The notes beneath the pieces were generated by a model, which was not told the origin of the DNA, made no database searches, and saw nothing but the letters and a program-made list of their open reading frames with translations. Positions 11,941-23,226 of a DNA stretch of 64,000 nucleotides are shown here, in pieces. Source of the stretch: Eopsaltria australis (lineage: Eukaryota; Chordata; Aves; Passeriformes; Petroicidae); contig JAVTVJ010000373.1 in NCBI GenBank assembly GCA_034509425.1, positions 1,240,001 through 1,304,000 on the forward strand. Reading direction: 5' to 3'. The first letter of the stretch is position 1. Each line of letters begins with the position of its first letter. The position numbers were made by a program, and so were the translations under genes.

Positions 11941-13189
11941 TTGTGCCATCCTCCCCCTCCTGGCTGGCTGTCCCCAGGAATGGGGTGACCATGGTAAAGC
12001 ACAAGGGCTCTGAAGCTCCAGCAGCTGAGGAGGAGCCATCCAGCCTAGGACATTTCCTCCTGGCTTGGATGGTCCCCCCTCTTTTGTCTCTCTTTTAATT
12101 CATGAGGGCGAGATTGCCTGAAAAATTAAATCCCATCTGGGATCCCAATTCCTGGCTTTTCTAGGAGACAGCTTTGCCCATCACAGGCAGCTCCAACACG
12201 AGGCCCTGGCGGTGTTGGAGCTGAGGGGAAGCTGCTGCAAGCAACTCCTGCATCCCTGTTGGCAAAACAAAGATGCTCCCACCTGCAAAAATCAGCTTAT
12301 CTGCAAATCCGTGTTCCCCATGGGATGCAGGATGAAGGTGTAACTTGAGGAATGTAACCCAGCCAATATGGAGAATTTAAATTAAAAAGAGAAAAATTCC
12401 TTGACAGGCATCTCCCAACCTTTACAGTGTGCCAGGGAAAAGGTCAGGCTCCAGTTAATGACTTGATGTTAAATGTGGGCCTGATCTCTCCAAGATCCAG
12501 TTTCTCCTCGAATTCTTTCTGTTCCTTGGATGCTCTTGGGGCACAGGCACTTCTCACCTTCACTCCTGTGAAAGGGAAGGAAATTATCTACACCCCATTG
12601 TCCAAGGGGCAAAACCACTCCACAAATAATATATTTTCTTTTATATTCTGTAAAGGTTGTGGCCTCAGCTCATTTGATTCCACATCACTCTTGTTCTCCT
12701 GAAAGTCTTTGGGAGCTGGGGGATAAATGTTTTTTATTCTGCCTGCGATGAGTCAGCTACAGGCAGCAAAGGGAGCCAGATTTTCTGGCTGCTTTAGATG
12801 TTCTAAATTTCAACTTTACAGAAAAAAAGTCAAGTTCTTCTTTTAACTTTTTCATAACCAGGTTGTCAGCTGTGACACTTTGTTGTGATGTTTTTTAAAA
12901 TAATGAATTTGATGTGCTTGCTGACAGGCTGGATCACACAGGCACTGGGTTTGTGTGCTGTCACCCATTTTTAGGGATCTCACCACCAAAATAGGTATCA
13001 GCTCCATCCTGGAGACAGCCAGAAATGTTGAAGCAGAGCCACTAATTAGTCATAATGGTGGGTTCTTTTCCCTAATATCATTTTGAGCTTCAGAGCAGGC
13101 ACCTCCTGAGAACTGATGTGTGATTACCAGTGAAGCAGAAATTGGATCATTAAGAACCTCTGCGAATAAAGAGAGCAGCAGCTCATCCT
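11941..13189. other. Intergenic sequence, nothing recognised
   Basis: I see no exon, repeat or RNA gene here. Frames of up to 91 codons look like chance. Confidence 0.5.
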
Positions 13190-13779
13190 CCAGCAAGACG
13201 AGCACATCCCAGGCTGCACCACAAGGGTTGGCACCAGCAGGTGGAGGGAGGAGATTCCCCCTCTGCTCTGCCCTTGTGAGACCCCTCCTGCAGTGCTGGC
13301 AGCAGCTCTAGGGCTCCCAACACAACAAAAGCCTGGAACTGCTGGAGCAACTCCAGAGGAGGCCACAGAGATGCTCCAAGGGCTGAAGCCAGGCTAGGAG
13401 AGCTGGGAATGTTCACCTGGAGAAAGGAAGGCTCCAGGGAGAGCTCAGAGCCCCTTGCAGGGCCTAAAGGGGCTCCAGGAGAGCTGGAGAGGGACTGAGG
13501 ACAAGGGATGGAAGGAGAGGACACAGGGAATGGCTTCACACTGAAAGAGAGATTTGGATTTGGTATTAGGAATAAATTCCTCCCTGTGAGGTTGCTGAGG
13601 GCCTGGCACAGGGTGCCCAGAGAAGCTATGGCTGCCCCTGGATCCCTGGAAGTGTCCAAGGCCAGGATGGACAGAACTTGGAGCAGCCTGGGACAGTGAA
13701 GGTGTCCCTGAAAATGGCAGGGGCTGAGACTGGATGGGCTTTAGGGTCCCTTCCAACCCAAGCTATTCTGGGATTCTGA
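13190..13779 (+). mobile_element. CR1 LINE 3' end, long fragment
   Basis: From about 13320 the order is CAGAGGAGGCCACAGAGATG, GTTCACCTGGAGAAAGG, CTGGCACAGGGTGCCCAGAG, GTCCAAGGCCAGGATGGAC and CCCTTCCAACCCAAGCTATT, with an end at TTCTGGGATTCTG. This arrangement is characteristic of CR1 tails common in songbird genomes. The 5' limit is approximate. The frames inside are not genes. Confidence 0.8.
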
Positions 13780-14629
13780 CACATCCCACCTGCCATGGCC
13801 CTGCTGAGAATGACAGCAATTAGAGATGGGTGAAGGTGTTCTGAGCTGCTTTTTAAAATGCCAATATTCTATCAAAACAAACCTCAACATTGTCAATTCC
13901 TACAAAATTTCTGCTCCCTCTCCTGCTCTATGGCAGCTCTGGAACAATAAAAAAAAAACCTCATTTTTTCAACAGCATTTTCAAGCTTCAAAACAATTCT
14001 GTGATTATTATTTTATTTCCTTTTTTTTTTCTTTAAATGAGCAGCAACTATGGCTTTATTGCTTTTATCAACCAACAGCCTTGAGGCTGTTATAAAAAAC
14101 CTGCAACTGCTGTAATGAAAGAAACACAGAGATGGGAAAACTAAGGCTGCTACAGTACCAGTGAGTTCTGTGTAGCCTCTGAACATTCAATTTTAGCTTG
14201 CACGTAGCCTAAACCACTATTCAGGGAAGGGAAGAGGAGAGAAAGAGTGAATTCTAAATGGTCCCAGTCCAGGTCTGTAAACTGTGTGAAGGCACAGCCC
14301 TGTTTTCCTAAATGTCTGTGCAGAGCTTATCCTGATGCTCCATTTAAAATTGCAGAGTGCAGGGTGGGAGGGGAGAGTGACTGCACCAGGCTGGGGTAGG
14401 GGGAGGACGGGAATGGGAAGCACAGGCTGTCAGGTGCTGGAGCTGCCCTCAGATCTGCAGCAAGGCAGCAGCTTCAAAGCTCTTCATCAAACCTGGGCTG
14501 GCTGAGCTGGGAAACATGCAGGAGTGGGGGAAAATAACATCAGGTGCCTGTGTGCTGGGGAAAATGGTGGTGGGAGAAGCCTCTCCCATCTCAGGTCAGC
14601 CCAAGGTGGGAATGGCCAAAAAATCATCC
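13780..14629. other. Intergenic sequence, nothing recognised
   Basis: AT-rich spacer between two CR1 fragments. No coding signal seen. Confidence 0.5.
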
Positions 14630-14720
14630 ATAGAATCACAGAATGGTTTGGGCTGGAAGGGACCCTAAAGACCTCCCAGTTCCAAACCCCTGCCATGGAC
14701 ACCTTCCACCAGGCAGGCTG
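14630..14720 (-). mobile_element. CR1 LINE 3' end, minus orientation
   Basis: ATAGAATCACAGAATGGTTT followed by GGGCTGGAAGGGACCCTAAA and CCATGGACACCTTCCACCAG is the reverse complement of a CR1 terminus. Confidence 0.85.
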
Positions 14721-15339
14721 AGGGCAGGTTTTCCTTGCTGTTACCTGCTCCAGGTGATGTCTGCATCCATCAGGGGTTTGTAAGATGGCTTTGCTCATCC
14801 TTCAGCTCCCCCAGCCTGACCAGAAGTGCTGCTTACAGGAAATCTGGGGGGGGAAAATGCTTTAGTCATGCCCAAAGCCCCCTAGAAACAACTAAACCGT
14901 CCTGCTTCAAGCTCAATGGGCTTGCAGTGGCTTTCCAGGCATCATTTCTTGAATCAGTTTCCCCAGGGAGAGCCCTTTCCTGTGAGGATTTGGTTGCTGC
15001 CTGGTGTGAACTGAGCTGTGGGGCTGGAGGGAGATGGAAGCAAGGCTCTGAGTTAAACCCTGCTGCTGTTTTAGGGAAGCTCCACGCAAAACCACGTCGT
15101 TTGTCAGTGGATCTGTGGCTACAGCCACCCCTGGCTGATGCTCCCCCAGCCAAACCAGGGAAGGGTGTCAGGGTCTCTGGGGCCATGGAGAACAATCTGC
15201 AGTTCAAACTCCATGAAGAGCAGAGGAGTTTTCCCCAGGGATGACTGAAATCAGAGATCTGAACAGGGAGGTCTGGAGTGACAAATCCACACAGATCAAA
15301 CATGAATAGAGAGCAGGGGGATAAAAGGAAGTGGCAATG

Positions 15340-15640
15340 GAATGGGAGTTGGTCTCTTCTCCCATGTAGCAAGCCATAGGATAAGGGGAAATGTCCCCAT
15401 CTTGTGCCAGGGGAGGTTTAGTTTGGATATTAGGGAAAACTTCTCACTGAAAGGGTGGTCAGGCATTGGAACAGGCTGCCCAGGGCAGTGGTGGAGTCAC
15501 CATCCCTGGAAACGTTCAAAAAACACGTGGATGTGGCATTTGGAGATGTTATTTAGTGGTGGGCTTGGCAGTGCTGAGTTAAAGGTTGGACTCATTGATC
15601 TCAGAGGTTTTTTCCAAATTTAAAGACTGAATGATCCTGT
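15340..15640 (+). mobile_element. CR1 LINE 3' end
   Basis: Contains GGTCTCTTCTCCCATGTAGC, CATTGGAACAGGCTGCCCAG, CACGTGGATGTGGCATTTGG and GGTTGGACTCATTGATCTCA, in the standard CR1 order. It ends near GACTGAATGATCCTGTG. Confidence 0.88.
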
Positions 15641-15974
15641 GCAATGACTGACACAGGTCTGGCTGGATCACCTGTGCTGTGCTTCAGAACGAAAAACAAC
15701 CACAGGTTTAAAACAACAAACCACTGTCAAAAAAATCCCCGTCTCATTCGAGGAATATATTTTCAAAAGGGGGGTTATATAAAAACTGGGGAATAAATGC
15801 TGCTGCTTTGCTGGATGCCAGAGAGGCTCCAGTCAGAGCTGTGGTCAGTGCCAGTGGGCCCTAGGGCAGAAATCCGAGATAAAGTGGGCCAGGAGTGCCA
15901 CAGAACAGAGTTTGGAAAGCACAGTGGAAGGAAAACATCATACAGAGGAGCTCTTCTCTCCTCTGGTGTCTCTG

Positions 15975-16047
15975 CCCATGGCAGGGGGCTGGAACTCAAC
16001 AATCTTTAAGGTCCCTTCCAACCCAAACTAGGATTCTAGGATTCTAG
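15975..16047 (+). mobile_element. CR1 LINE terminal fragment
   Basis: GCAGGGGGCTGGAACTCAAC, then GGTCCCTTCCAACCCAAACT, then two copies of the terminal octamer-like AGGATTCT. The body of the element is absent or too diverged to recognise. Confidence 0.8.
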
Positions 16048-16251
16048 AAGAGGGAGAAAGTTGTTACAGGATAAATGCCTGGCTTTCAGCAGGATGTCTG
16101 ATTTGTGTCACATCAAAAAGAAGGATTAATTCTCAACACAAAAACAAGATTTCAGCAATGTGTAAGGACAACCACAGAGCTACATCCTTGCTGCAAGGGC
16201 ACAGGCTGCAGCAGGAGTGGATGATTGCTGTAGATCCTTTCCAGATGGAAA

Positions 16252-16409
16252 CTCTTCTCTTCTCTTCTCTTCTCTTCTCTTCTCTTCTCTTCTCTTCTCT
16301 TCTCTTCTCTTCTCTTCTCTTCTCTTCTCTTCTCTTCTCTTCTCTTTTCACTTCACTTCACTTCACTTCACTTCACTTCACTTCACTTCACTTCACTTCA
16401 CTTCACTTC
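16252..16409. repeat. Compound pentanucleotide microsatellite (CTCTT)n-(CACTT)n
   Basis: About 19 units of CTCTT (16252-16346) pass directly into about 12 units of CACTT (to about 16409). The second unit differs from the first by one substitution, suggesting one array arose from the other. The strand is pure pyrimidine for the first 95 bases. Serine/leucine- and Glu/Arg-rich frames here are artefacts of the repeat. Confidence 0.97.
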
Positions 16410-18792
16410 CACCTCTCCCCACCTCTTCCCACTTCTCCTCTCTCCAACATGAATGCCAAAGCAGGACACCTATAGGATCTGTGAGCTCCTTTTAGTGAAG
16501 ATATTGAACAACAGACCCAGTCACTTGGCTACAGCAGCACACAACTTTGCTGGCTCCACACGTGGCTGGACAGGAGCTGTGTGTCCTCTCCAGAATCCTC
16601 CACACCTCCTATTCCCCTTGCCTGAGTCGGGACACCCCTGATCTGGACAGACACACACCCTGTCACTGTCACTGTGCTGCAGGTGAGGCTTCTGACCAGC
16701 CCTGCATCCCTGGGACCACAAGGACATCTGCAGCTGGAATTCTCTGGCACAAACGCCTCTGGACTCATCTTCAAAGGGAAATGTTGTGGAGGCTCCTAGC
16801 AGCCAGGCAGGACTCACCTGCTGCCTGCTCTGCTTTCAGGGAGTGTGAGGTGCAAAGCACCCCAGTGAAAAGCATTAGAGATGATTTTGGGAATTGTAAT
16901 CCAGCTGGGAAGGCTGATTTAGGAGAGTAGAAAGAGGTTGTAAGGAAATAACTTCAAGCCTGCATCATTGGAGATTTGAAGTGGTTTGGTTTTTGGCTGA
17001 AATGGCTGAGAGCTGGGGCGTGGGCTTTTATTGAATAATCTCCATTTTCTGTGTAAAGTGCAAAAATGTTCCTGAGAAACCTCCGATATTTCAGTTGTTC
17101 AGACCACACACTCCCTGCGTGTGAAGTGTGGTCCTTTAGAAACATCAGGTCCTGTGCTCCCTGGGCAGGTTATCCCAGCAGCAATCCCAGTGTCCCCTGC
17201 AGCTCCCCAATCCCTGTGTCCCCTGCAGTTCCCCAATCCCTGTATCCCCTGCAGTCCCCATGAGGGAGCAAAGGCTGCAGCTGCCAGGACCAGCAGAGAT
17301 GTGCAAACACAAAGTGCTCAGTGCTCACTGCTCTCCTTCCTTCACTCAGCTGCCTGAAGCTTGGAAACCAGTCCAGCCTGTTCCAATCCCCTCCCTGGGC
17401 TGGTTCCTGGCCGTCAGTGCATCAGAGATGGGCTCTTTCCTTGTGGGACTGGAAGATGATTCATCCACCAGCACAGGAATGCAGCCCTGGAGGCATCGTT
17501 TGAGGGCCTCTCCCAAAATCCTCTTCTGGAGTTGGATTTCTGTGTGGAAGGAATGTGGTCTGGAAAAGTCCTCCCCAGTGAATCCCTGAGCAAAGAGTGG
17601 AGTCCCACTCATTCTGATCCCCAGCCTCATCCAGATCCTTGCTGAGAAGAGAAAACATCCTAAACACGAGAGTGGGTGCAGCAGATCTGCCTCGAGGGCC
17701 AGGACTCCTGCTCAGGTGTGAGTGCCCTGCCCTTCCCTCCTCCCCTCCTGAGCCTCAGTGCCACCCTCCTCCTCTTCATCCCTGTTTGCACAGTGAGTGA
17801 TGCCTCTGCCTGCAGGTGAGGCAAACCCGAGCAGTCCCACAGGAGGGGACAGTGCCAGTGCCCATTGATGCCACCCCGTGCCCGGCGATGTCACTGGTGC
17901 CATCAGCGCTGTCCCAGGCGGTTTTGGCGAGCAGGGAGATTGCCTGGTGGGATTTGTTGTGCTCTGTGGGTGCCGACAGACCGAGCTGGTGTCCATCCAC
18001 TCCCCTGGGTGATGTGTTTAATCCAAATCAGCCAAGGGAGGCGTAAAGGGAGGCAGGTTCTGCAACTTCTGATGCTTTCCCCTGGTGCCAAAAATAGGTG
18101 AGATAACACTGCCCTTCGCAGGACGAGCTCTTTGTGTGAGTGCTGCTGCTCAGAAGAGCCTCAGCCTTTTACTTTCAGAAAAGTCGGAAGGAGACACAAG
18201 ATTCCAGGCAGTTCCTGCTGGGGCGTGGCACAGGGATACCCCAAGAACAACCTCTTCTTGTATCAGGAGTCCCATCCCTCAGGGAAGTAATGTGAGCTTC
18301 TTGTTTGCTGTTCAAACACAGTAACCAGAACTTCCTGGGAAAAGGCTCTCAGCTCCGCTCAGCTCTGAGCCACTGCTGGGCGGTGTCAGTGTGAATATTC
18401 CAGTTATTCTCATGGAATAAACCCCCCAGAGGTTCCTGGGAAGCACTGGGTGTATCAGCCCCGTGGCAATGAGAATTAGAGGGTTTCAGGCAGCAGTGCT
18501 GCTCCTCACCAGCCTGTCATGCCCAGCTTGGGGGTGGCTGGGGGACACCATTCCAAGACTGTGGTTTTCTTCTTTTTTTCTTTTTAACTCCACGTGCAGC
18601 CCAGCAGGAGGTGTGGTCCAGAGGGGACAGGGGATGCAGGAGCCTGGGGGTTCAGCTCTGGCTTGGACTCTGTGGAGATCATTTCTGATAAGGCAGCTGT
18701 AGTCTGTAGATTGTGATGCTGCCTAAAAAATGTCTGATTGAATTCTTCACTCATTGAAAAGCTGTAATAACACAAACCAGACTTTCTTGGGG
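16410..18792. other. Intergenic sequence with a small minisatellite
   Basis: No gene recognised. A 26-bp repeat of 2.7 copies lies at 17190-17259. Frames of up to 127 codons look like chance. Confidence 0.5.
17190..17259. repeat. 26-bp minisatellite, about 2.7 copies
   Basis: Units beginning GTGTCCCCTGCAG lie at 17190, 17216 and 17242. They differ by a few substitutions and the third is truncated. Confidence 0.85.
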
Positions 18793-18879
18793 GCATGGTT
18801 TGGTGGTGAAGGTGGCAGTGCTGGGTTCATGGCTGGACTCGATGATCTCAGAAGTCTTTTCCAGCCTTAACCATTCTAT
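18793..18879 (+). mobile_element. CR1 LINE terminal fragment
   Basis: GGTGGCAGTGCTGGGTTCAT, ACTCGATGATCTCAGAAGTC and TTTTCCAGCCTTAACCATTC match a CR1 tail. Confidence 0.8.
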
Positions 18880-20699
18880 CTCCCACTTTTGAGAGGCTCT
18901 GTGGGTCCCAGTTAATCCAGCTCATTCCAGCCCACCCAATTTGTGATCCTTGAGCTGGTCTACAAGAAGGAGGTGGAGATGATGAGCAGAAGTCCACGCA
19001 GGGAGGTGTGTACAGCACCTGGTGGAGTGCCTGGTGTCCATCCCCCTGCTGAACCAGGCTGTGATGGGATCACACCCCTCTGGTGCTGGCAGCTCCTTTC
19101 AGCAGCCTGAGGTGACCAACCCCTGACACGGGGGGAAATGGGCCAGGGAAGGACACGAGGCACAGACAGTGACTGCGCCTTTTGGGGACTGCACAGAGCA
19201 GGGAGGGGTGGCCTGCAGGAGGGTGCCACTTTCCCAGCCTTCAGGGTGGTGGATTTTTGTTGCTCCTTCCTGGTTGGCACAGGCAGGACTGCATTCCTGC
19301 AGACAATGGCTCAGCCTGGGCAGCCCCAGCCCTGATCACCCCTGGCCATGCAGGCACCACCTCGGCTCTGCCTGCAGGTTCCTGGGCTCAGGAGCTTGCA
19401 GGGTTTGTCCCCAGAGTTGAATTCATGAGCTCTGTTAAGCAGGATGTGAACAAGAGGAGTGATGAACTCAGCCCAGCTGCCAGACTACCTGTCCTGGAGA
19501 AATCTTTGCCCTGTTTTGGGGAACAAACTCAAATGTCCTTAAGAAAAATCCGGGTTCTCTCCCAGGGCACAATTCCCACCTGACACAGGAGAAGGACGTC
19601 CCCTCTGCTCTCCAGACTGGCACCACAGACTGGCAGCAGCTGTGATTTCATGGGAGAGGCTGGTGAGCACTGACAAAGACAGGGATTCAGGATTTCACCC
19701 CCCACCCCATCCCTGAGGGTGACTTTCTGTACTCACACGTGCAGCCTGGTCACTGAAATGAGACTGGTTAAAAATTAAGTTTGCAGGGGAAGGTGGGGTT
19801 ATTTCCTGGGCACTCAGGTATGGTCAGCAACAGGAGCAACCAGGTTTCCCACAGTTGTGAAAACCTCTGGTCTGCCTGAGGGAAAAAAAAAAGGAAATAA
19901 GGACAAAAGGAAATAAACAGTGAGGGTGCTGCCTTCACCAGTAAAGCCAAGATGTTCCACAGCTACCTCAGCATCCAGTGATCCTCACCCACAGTAAAAC
20001 CATTGGGATTAAAACCCAGCTGGATTACTGGGTGCTAAAGGACCAGCCTTGGACCCTGCAGGGCAGAAACCCAGGCTACCTCTCCTGCAGGGTGGGGGTG
20101 AGCTGTGGGGAAACTGAGTCAACTTTTTGGTTCCTGCAAGGACATCCCATGTAATCCTGTCCACAAGGCATAAAAAACCTCTGTTTGCTTCAACTCCATG
20201 TTAGAACAAGGTATTAATCTTGCTTGCTCATGGTGTGATTCCCATGAAAGAACAGTTTCAAGCACCCTGGACCTCCAGAGTTGTCACTGCCACAGCACAA
20301 GTGATTTCCTCCCCCACGGGATGCCATGACCTTTGTCAGGCTCAAAAACCCATTAACCAGCACCAGGGCTGAGCCTGCCCTGCCTGTGAAATGTCTCCTT
20401 TCTGCTACTTTCAGCTGACTTGAAAATGGCAGAGGCTCTGCTTGAGGACCCTGACCAAAGTGTGCTGGAATTTGCTGGGTTTCATAAGGTTTTCATTAGG
20501 GCTGTGAGGGAGCCCCTGAGGTTTTGTGGAACTCTTGAACTATTCATCCAGCCATTTGCAAAACTGTTCTCTTCACAGGGGTGTTTGTTTTTACTGATCG
20601 TCTCTGCTTTTTTTCTTCCTCTCCACACTTCCTCCTTCACTCCTCACCTCTTCAAGGTGCACATGTTGCTCTAAGGGAAACATCTGATCCGTTCTGTGG
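18880..20699. other. Intergenic sequence, nothing recognised
   Basis: Overlapping frames at 19138-19583 lack any recognisable domain or conserved splice structure. No repeat or RNA gene seen. Confidence 0.5.
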
Positions 20700-20883
20700 C
20701 TGAAAGGGCAGTCAGGCATTGGAACAGGCTGCCCAGGGAAGTGGTGGAATCACCACCCCTGGAAGTGTTCAAACCCATGCAGATGTGGCACTTGGGGACA
20801 CGGGTTAGTGGCAGACCTGGCAGTGCTGGGTGAGTGGATGAACTCAGTGATCTGAGAGGTCTTTTCCAACCTTAATGATTCTG
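20700..20883 (+). mobile_element. CR1 LINE 3' end
   Basis: CATTGGAACAGGCTGCCCAG, CACCCCTGGAAGTGTTCAAA, GCAGATGTGGCACTTGGGG and CTTTTCCAACCTTAATGATT occur in CR1 order. Confidence 0.88.
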
Positions 20884-22889
20884 TGGCTGAGGGGCAGGGT
20901 GGTGACAGGACACTCAGGAGGAGGTTGGGTGCCATTACCAAGTTTCCAGGCTTGTGTTTGGGTGACCTGGGTTTGGTTTTGCCTTTATTACCCAGTTCCT
21001 GCCAGTGATCCTGGTTGGGAAACCTCTGTGTGTATCCTGTGCTCCTTCCCTGCTATCACCCCTCTCAGGGCAAGCAATAATCCCTGCTGCCTTCTTAAGA
21101 CAGGCATGAGACAGGAAAACATCTCAGTGCAAGGCTCCCACAATGCCTTACCTGGGATTAAGTCCTGAATCAGGATTTAAGATCCCTAGAAGATGGTAAT
21201 TTAATATCAAGGATCAGCAGGTGATGGTCAAATGGCTCAGCCATTGTGTACAACTGAGAAGAACACTCAGGAGCAGGAACAGCACAGCTTTGTTTCCCTG
21301 CACATTGTTCCCCCCTGCTTACTCTGTGAAGCTGCCACCCCATCAGACTCCATCTCTTTCCGTCAAGGGTCAGCTCCTGCTGAGCCTTCACTGCCACCAA
21401 GCACTTCCCTAAATCTTCTTGGCATTCTGGAAAATCAGGCTCGTTTTCTGCAGCAGCAAACCCAAGTTTTCCTAGCACAAACCTCATCCATTCCCGCAGA
21501 TAGCGAGTCAATAACCCAAAGAACATCTTGTGCCCATCAGCATTAGGAGCAGGGTCTGACAGCACCAGGGGGGTGATGGCTCTTGGGGATTTGGGTGCTC
21601 CTGGAAGTTTCCCCAGATAAAACAGAGGTCTGAACACATCCAGATCCGGCCTGGGGCCCCTGTGCTGCATTCCTGCTCTGGCTGGAAGGCAGCCAGGGCT
21701 GCCACGTCAGGGTCCCACCTGGGCTGTGCTGTTTTCTCAGTGCACCTGCTAATCCCTGGCAGCGGCGGGCGGGATTCAACGGGGAGAGGTGCAGGGAGCC
21801 CACGCCCGCAGTGCACACAGACAGGGCTGGCTGCCCCTCCTCTGCCACCTCCCCTGACCCAGAGAGCTGCAGATTAACCTCCTGCAAGGGGACAGCAGCT
21901 CTTTGGCTCCAAGACAGGAATAAACCTCCTCCCTGAGGGCTGGGAGAATGTAATTCTCCCAAATGTAATTTTGGAAAGCACGCTGCCATGTGTCCCTCTG
22001 CAAAACCCCAGCCAGAGCTCACACAGACACATCAAGGGACATGACCCAGCCATTCCATCAGTATTGCTGTAGTGATACTCACTGAGGTGTTTCCCCTGGC
22101 TAGCAGAGACTTAGAGTTGTGCACCCCACCTCCATGGATGGATTACAGACATTTGAGGGTGCAGAAGAGGGTTCAAGACTGACCAGAAGCCCTGTCAGAC
22201 CTTGCTGTCATGCTGCAAGAAGTCACCACCTCTGTCTCTTTTGCCCATAACCTGAGGATACATGAGCCCCATATCTCCAGTCCACATCCCAACACAGATG
22301 GCTTAAAATGGGTTTTGCACTAACAAAGCCAAGTAATAAATTGGAGCAACAGCTCCAGGTTTGCTCAGCCTCAGTGTTGTAACCCCCATGTCAGAGACTG
22401 CTCCTGCCTTAACCTGCTGCTGGCTCTGGGAGGGTGAACTGCATCTCCAGAGCTCCTGCCAAAGCTACTCCTGCCCCAAATCAGCATTTATCCTCATGCC
22501 CTCAGCTTGCCAAGGCCACTCCTTTCTCCAGAACTGGGGCCCATCCTGCCCCTACCCCCAGAGTCTGCAATTCCCAGGGCTCCGTGCACAGTGATGCCCC
22601 AGGGCTGTGCTGGGAGGGCTCCTGGGGAGGATTGAGGGCTCTCTGTGTGCAGGGAGCCATTGACTGGCAGGAGCTGACCAGAGGAGGATGCAGCCACTCC
22701 CTGTGGCTCCAGAGGTGTGTGACAGAGCACAGCTATGCACTGCAGCACAGCCACCTCCTCACCTGAATGCCCAGGCACCTTCTCCTGTCCCAAGACTTTC
22801 CCATCCTCTGCTGTTAACCATTAACCAGCACCTTGTTCCCTGTCAGGGGCAGCTCTGTTCTGCCTGTCAGCTGCTGCCCAGCTCTAGAA
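20884..22889. other. Intergenic sequence, nothing recognised
   Basis: Several chance frames of 100-166 codons on both strands (21170-22022) overlap one another and show no domain. No repeat recognised. Confidence 0.5.
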
Positions 22890-23226
22890 CAGGATCACAG
22901 CATCATTTAGGTTGGAAAAGACCCATAAGATCAAGTCCAGCTCTAAACCCAGCACTGTCAAGGCCATCACTAAACCCTGTCCTAAAGAGCCACATCCATA
23001 TCTTTTAAATCCTTTCAGGGATGGTGACTCCACCACTGCCCTAGGCAGCCTGTTCCAATGCCTGATAATCCTTGTGGTGAAGAAATTTTTTCCTGATGTT
23101 CAAGCTTAACCTCCTTTGGCACAACTTGGAGCCATTTCCTCTTTTCTTTGATTACCTGGGAGAAGAGACCAACCCCCAGCTCCTATCAGGGAGCTGTGAG
23201 GAGTGATAAGGTCTCATCTGAGAGAT
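22890..23226 (-). mobile_element. CR1 LINE 3' end, minus orientation, about 340 bp
   Basis: AGGATCACAGCATCATTTAG, GGTTGGAAAAGACCCATAAG, CAGCCTGTTCCAATGCCTGA, AAATTTTTTCCTGATGTTCA and TGATTACCTGGGAGAAGAGA are CR1 segments in reverse order. Confidence 0.88.

Noticed and set aside
14735..15372. Overlapping 169- and 168-codon frames on opposite strands
   Set aside because: Mutually overlapping, no domain, partly bounded by CR1 fragments. Chance frames.
16133..16495. Ser/Leu-Phe and Arg/Glu repeat proteins
   Set aside because: They are translations of the CTCTT/CACTT microsatellite, not genes.
16252..17259. CRISPR-like array
   Set aside because: The direct repeats are contiguous micro- and minisatellites without unique spacers, in a vertebrate genome.
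21170..22022. Frames of 159-166 codons on the minus strand
   Set aside because: No domain, no splice structure, and competing frames on the plus strand at the same place.
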